Below, in pieces: positions 14,633 through 16,033 of a stretch of 16,033 nt of DNA. How positions within the stretch are numbered: the stretch's first letter is position 1; every line of letters starts with the position of its first letter. The notes below the pieces were generated by a model that worked only from the letters and a program-made list of their open reading frames with translations, searched no databases and was not told the origin of the DNA. The stretch is from JAJZOM01 sp046703545 (GTDB taxonomy: Archaea; Thermoplasmatota; Thermoplasmata; Thermoplasmatales; Thermoplasmataceae), in the NCBI GenBank assembly GCA_046703545.1, contig JBJKSX010000023.1, forward strand, positions 1 to 16,033, read 5' to 3'. A program made the position numbers and the translations under genes.

Positions 14633-15490
14633 TCATGAGAGACTTTTTTCTCTTGCGAGGAGTTCGGCCCACCTGATGTCTGTTTGTTGCTGTATGTCAT
14701 CCATTTCAACTTCAGTGAGGTGAGTGAACCTATTCTGCGCCTGCAGGTATGTCCTGACCCCTGCCGGTTTGGCAGGCTTATTCAGCTTGAACTTCCCTTC
14801 GTGGAATTCATACAGCGGAAACACATGTGATTGGACTGCCATCCTGGATATTTCCACCGTCTTTTCCGGTGAGAAATACCATCCTGTGGGGCAAGGGGCA
14901 AGTATCTGGATGAATTTAGGCCCATGGACCTTCTTTGCGTTTTCCAGTTTTCTGATTAAATCCTCCGGATAGGCCACTGTTGCAGTTGCCACATAGGGGA
15001 CATTCTGCGCAATCATCAGGTCTGCGACGATCTTCTTCTGTTGGTGCTTGAAATTCCTATCCTTCCCCAGTGGCGTTGTGGTGGTTACAGCTCCATATGG
15101 GGTGCTTCCAGACCTCTGGACTCCAGTGTTCATGTATCCCTCGTTGTCGTACATTATATAGAAGACATTGTGCCCGCGTTCCATGGCTCCACTGAGTGAC
15201 TGAAGGCCTATGTCAGAGGTTCCACCGTCTCCCGCGAAGCCAACCACATTGTAGTCCTCTTTTCCCTGCACGTCAAGAGCTTCCCTCAGCCCTGAGATTG
15301 AGGCTCCTGTGGCAGCGAATGGGGTGTAGACCATGGGGACATCCAGTGTTCTGTTTGGCATTGCACCTGGTATCACGGCCCAGCAAGAAGCCGGAACAGA
15401 CACCACTGTGTTCTTTCCCAGTGCCTTCAGGACATACCTCATGGACAACGTTGCACCGCACCCATGGCATGCTGTGTTTCCAGGCTCCAT
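14633..15490 (-). CDS. porB: Pyruvate:ferredoxin oxidoreductase beta subunit
   Basis: The thiamine-diphosphate subunit that decarboxylates pyruvate (or a related 2-oxoacid) to acetyl-CoA and reduces ferredoxin. From ATG 15490 it has 285 residues: Cys8/Cys11 (TACHGCG), Cys36 (PASCWAV) and Cys200 (APCPTGW) ligate the proximal [4Fe-4S] cluster, and the ThDP/metal motif runs from GDGG (87-90) to Asn116. The true start may be ATG 15525, which overlaps the porA stop (ATGA) and has a GGAGG Shine-Dalgarno. However, the frame from 15525 is one base off and stops after 11 codons, whereas the porB frame upstream of 15490 reads IPFSIPKQEL without a start codon. The coupling with porA marks an operon. A related 2-oxoacid specificity (VorB/KorB) is possible but less likely. 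Confidence 0.88.
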   Translation of the reverse strand: MEPGNTACHGCGATLSMRYVLKALGKNTVVSVPASCWAVIPGAMPNRTLDVPMVYTPFAATGASISGLREALDVQGKEDYNVVGFAGDGGTSDIGLQSLSGAMERGHNVFYIMYDNEGYMNTGVQRSGSTPYGAVTTTTPLGKDRNFKHQQKKIVADLMIAQNVPYVATATVAYPEDLIRKLENAKKVHGPKFIQILAPCPTGWYFSPEKTVEISRMAVQSHVFPLYEFHEGKFKLNKPAKPAGVRTYLQAQNRFTHLTEVEMDDIQQQTDIRWAELLAREKSLS

Positions 15491-15521
15491 TAATTCCTGC
15501 TTTGGTATTGAAAATGGAATC

Positions 15522-16033
15522 TCATTCCCCTCCTTTGACGTTTATCCAGTAATTTCCTGGTTCCTTGCTTTCCATTATGTGTATCATCTCCTCAAAATCC
15601 TCGATCTTGACATCTCTGCCGCCCAGGCCAGCAATAAAGCCAAAGAGAGGGGTGGTATCCTTTCCATAAAGGGAGCTTGCCACCTCAATGTAGGTATTTC
15701 CCTTGTCTCCAAAGGAAATGGAGTGGTCTATGATCCCTGCCCCTTTGAGGCCTTTGAGTGCTACCTCAATCTCTTCTCCAGGGAAAGGCCTGAAGAACCT
15801 GATTCTTATTAGTCCCACCTTGTGGCCTTTTTCCCTCATTCTCCTGACCACATATTTTCCAGTGGAAGCAAGAGTACCGGAGGCAATCAACGCATATTCA
15901 GCATCCCCCATCATGAATTCCTCAATGAGGCCAGAATAATCTCTGCCGAAACTTGATGCGAACTCAGTTGTAACCTTCTTTATGACTTCCCTTGATTTTG
16001 CCATGGAATCGCGCATATCCTTTTTCAGCTCCA
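15522..16033 (-). CDS. porA: Pyruvate:ferredoxin oxidoreductase alpha subunit, C-terminal part
   Basis: The frame is open from the right edge to the TGA at 15522-15524, giving the last 169 or so residues. The segment AEYALIASGTLASTGKYVVR, then GHKVGLIRIRFFRPFPGEEI, is the C-terminal transketolase-like domain of PorA, followed by IIDHSISFGDKGNTYIEVAS and GFIAGLGGRDVKIEDFEEMI. PorA binds the pyrimidine side of ThDP and pairs with PorB in a heterotetramer with PorG and PorD; those would be expected to the right of the window. The start codon is outside. The four-base overlap with the porB ATG indicates tight operon structure. Confidence 0.92.
   Translation of the reverse strand, partial: ELKKDMRDSMAKSREVIKKVTTEFASSFGRDYSGLIEEFMMGDAEYALIASGTLASTGKYVVRRMREKGHKVGLIRIRFFRPFPGEEIEVALKGLKGAGIIDHSISFGDKGNTYIEVASSLYGKDTTPLFGFIAGLGGRDVKIEDFEEMIHIMESKEPGNYWINVKGGE
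15523..15533 (-). promoter_or_regulatory. Shine-Dalgarno and ATG at the porA/porB junction
   Basis: On the reverse strand GGAGG at 15533-15529 precedes ATG at 15525-15523 by a few bases, and that ATG overlaps the porA TGA (15524-15522). It is the best ribosome binding site in the operon. The ATG opens the short frame MRFHFQYQSRN, whose TAA overlaps the downstream ATG (TAATG), rather than the porB frame. Confidence 0.55.

Noticed and set aside
1..16033. CRISPR arrays, insertion sequences or phage genes
   Set aside because: No regularly spaced repeats, terminal inverted repeats, transposase or integrase motifs were seen on reading both strands.

Overview
The window looks like chromosome from an archaeon, most likely of the Thermoplasmata/Thermoplasmatales type. 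The archaeal signs are a PCNA sliding clamp, ferredoxin-dependent pyruvate oxidoreductase subunits (PorA/PorB), DUF835 and DUF998 family proteins, a KaiC/GvpD-like RecA-fold ATPase, two tRNA genes without encoded CCA, heavy use of AGG/AGA and ATA codons, and TATA boxes placed so close to many start codons that short or absent 5' leaders are expected. The order-level placement is inference from gene style, not from a database match.

Layout. Positions 1-150 carry the 3' end of an unrecognised + strand gene, meeting tail to tail an ArsR-type regulator on the - strand (153-436) that is broken by a one-base frameshift. A crotonase-family gene (+, 597-1334) converges on and overlaps the end of tatC. 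tatA-tatC (-, 2437-1308) form a minimal twin-arginine translocation operon. Next on the - strand come a small unknown protein and a 1-Cys peroxiredoxin (2586-3550), then hemB (3625-4584). An unknown 121-residue protein (+, 4638-5003) diverges from hemB.

Positions 5012-7328 (-) hold a two-gene module: a protein with a degenerate receiver-like domain plus DUF835, followed four bases later by a GvpD/KaiC-like ATPase with one intact and one degenerate RecA-like half. This is the best candidate in the window for an under-described system. Divergent from it is malate dehydrogenase (7605-8579), preceded by an AT-rich region with a 13-bp direct repeat.

queD-queC (-, 9755-8576, overlapping by 11 bases) make the 7-deaza-guanine precursor of archaeosine/queuosine. 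tRNA-Arg(CCT) follows at 9922-9996, then a GNAT acetyltransferase reading frame (10030-10536) interrupted by one amber codon and decayed at conserved positions. PCNA and a DUF998 membrane protein (-) precede the divergent glutamate dehydrogenase (+, 12163-13413, with a clear TATA box and Shine-Dalgarno) and tRNA-Gly(CCC). The window ends with a secreted, sequon-rich surface protein (-), a gene-poor AT-rich stretch, and porB-porA (-), where the 5' end of porB appears out of frame with its own Shine-Dalgarno and ATG.

Functionally the window is mostly housekeeping: central carbon and nitrogen metabolism (PorAB, Mdh, GluDH), tetrapyrrole and tRNA modification pathways, replication (PCNA), protein export (Tat) and peroxide defence. 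Accessory content is limited to the RecA-like/DUF835 module, the surface protein, and two or three lesioned genes. At least three of the lesions or anomalies (arsR, porB, GNAT) should be tested against raw reads, because one-base indels could be assembly errors.
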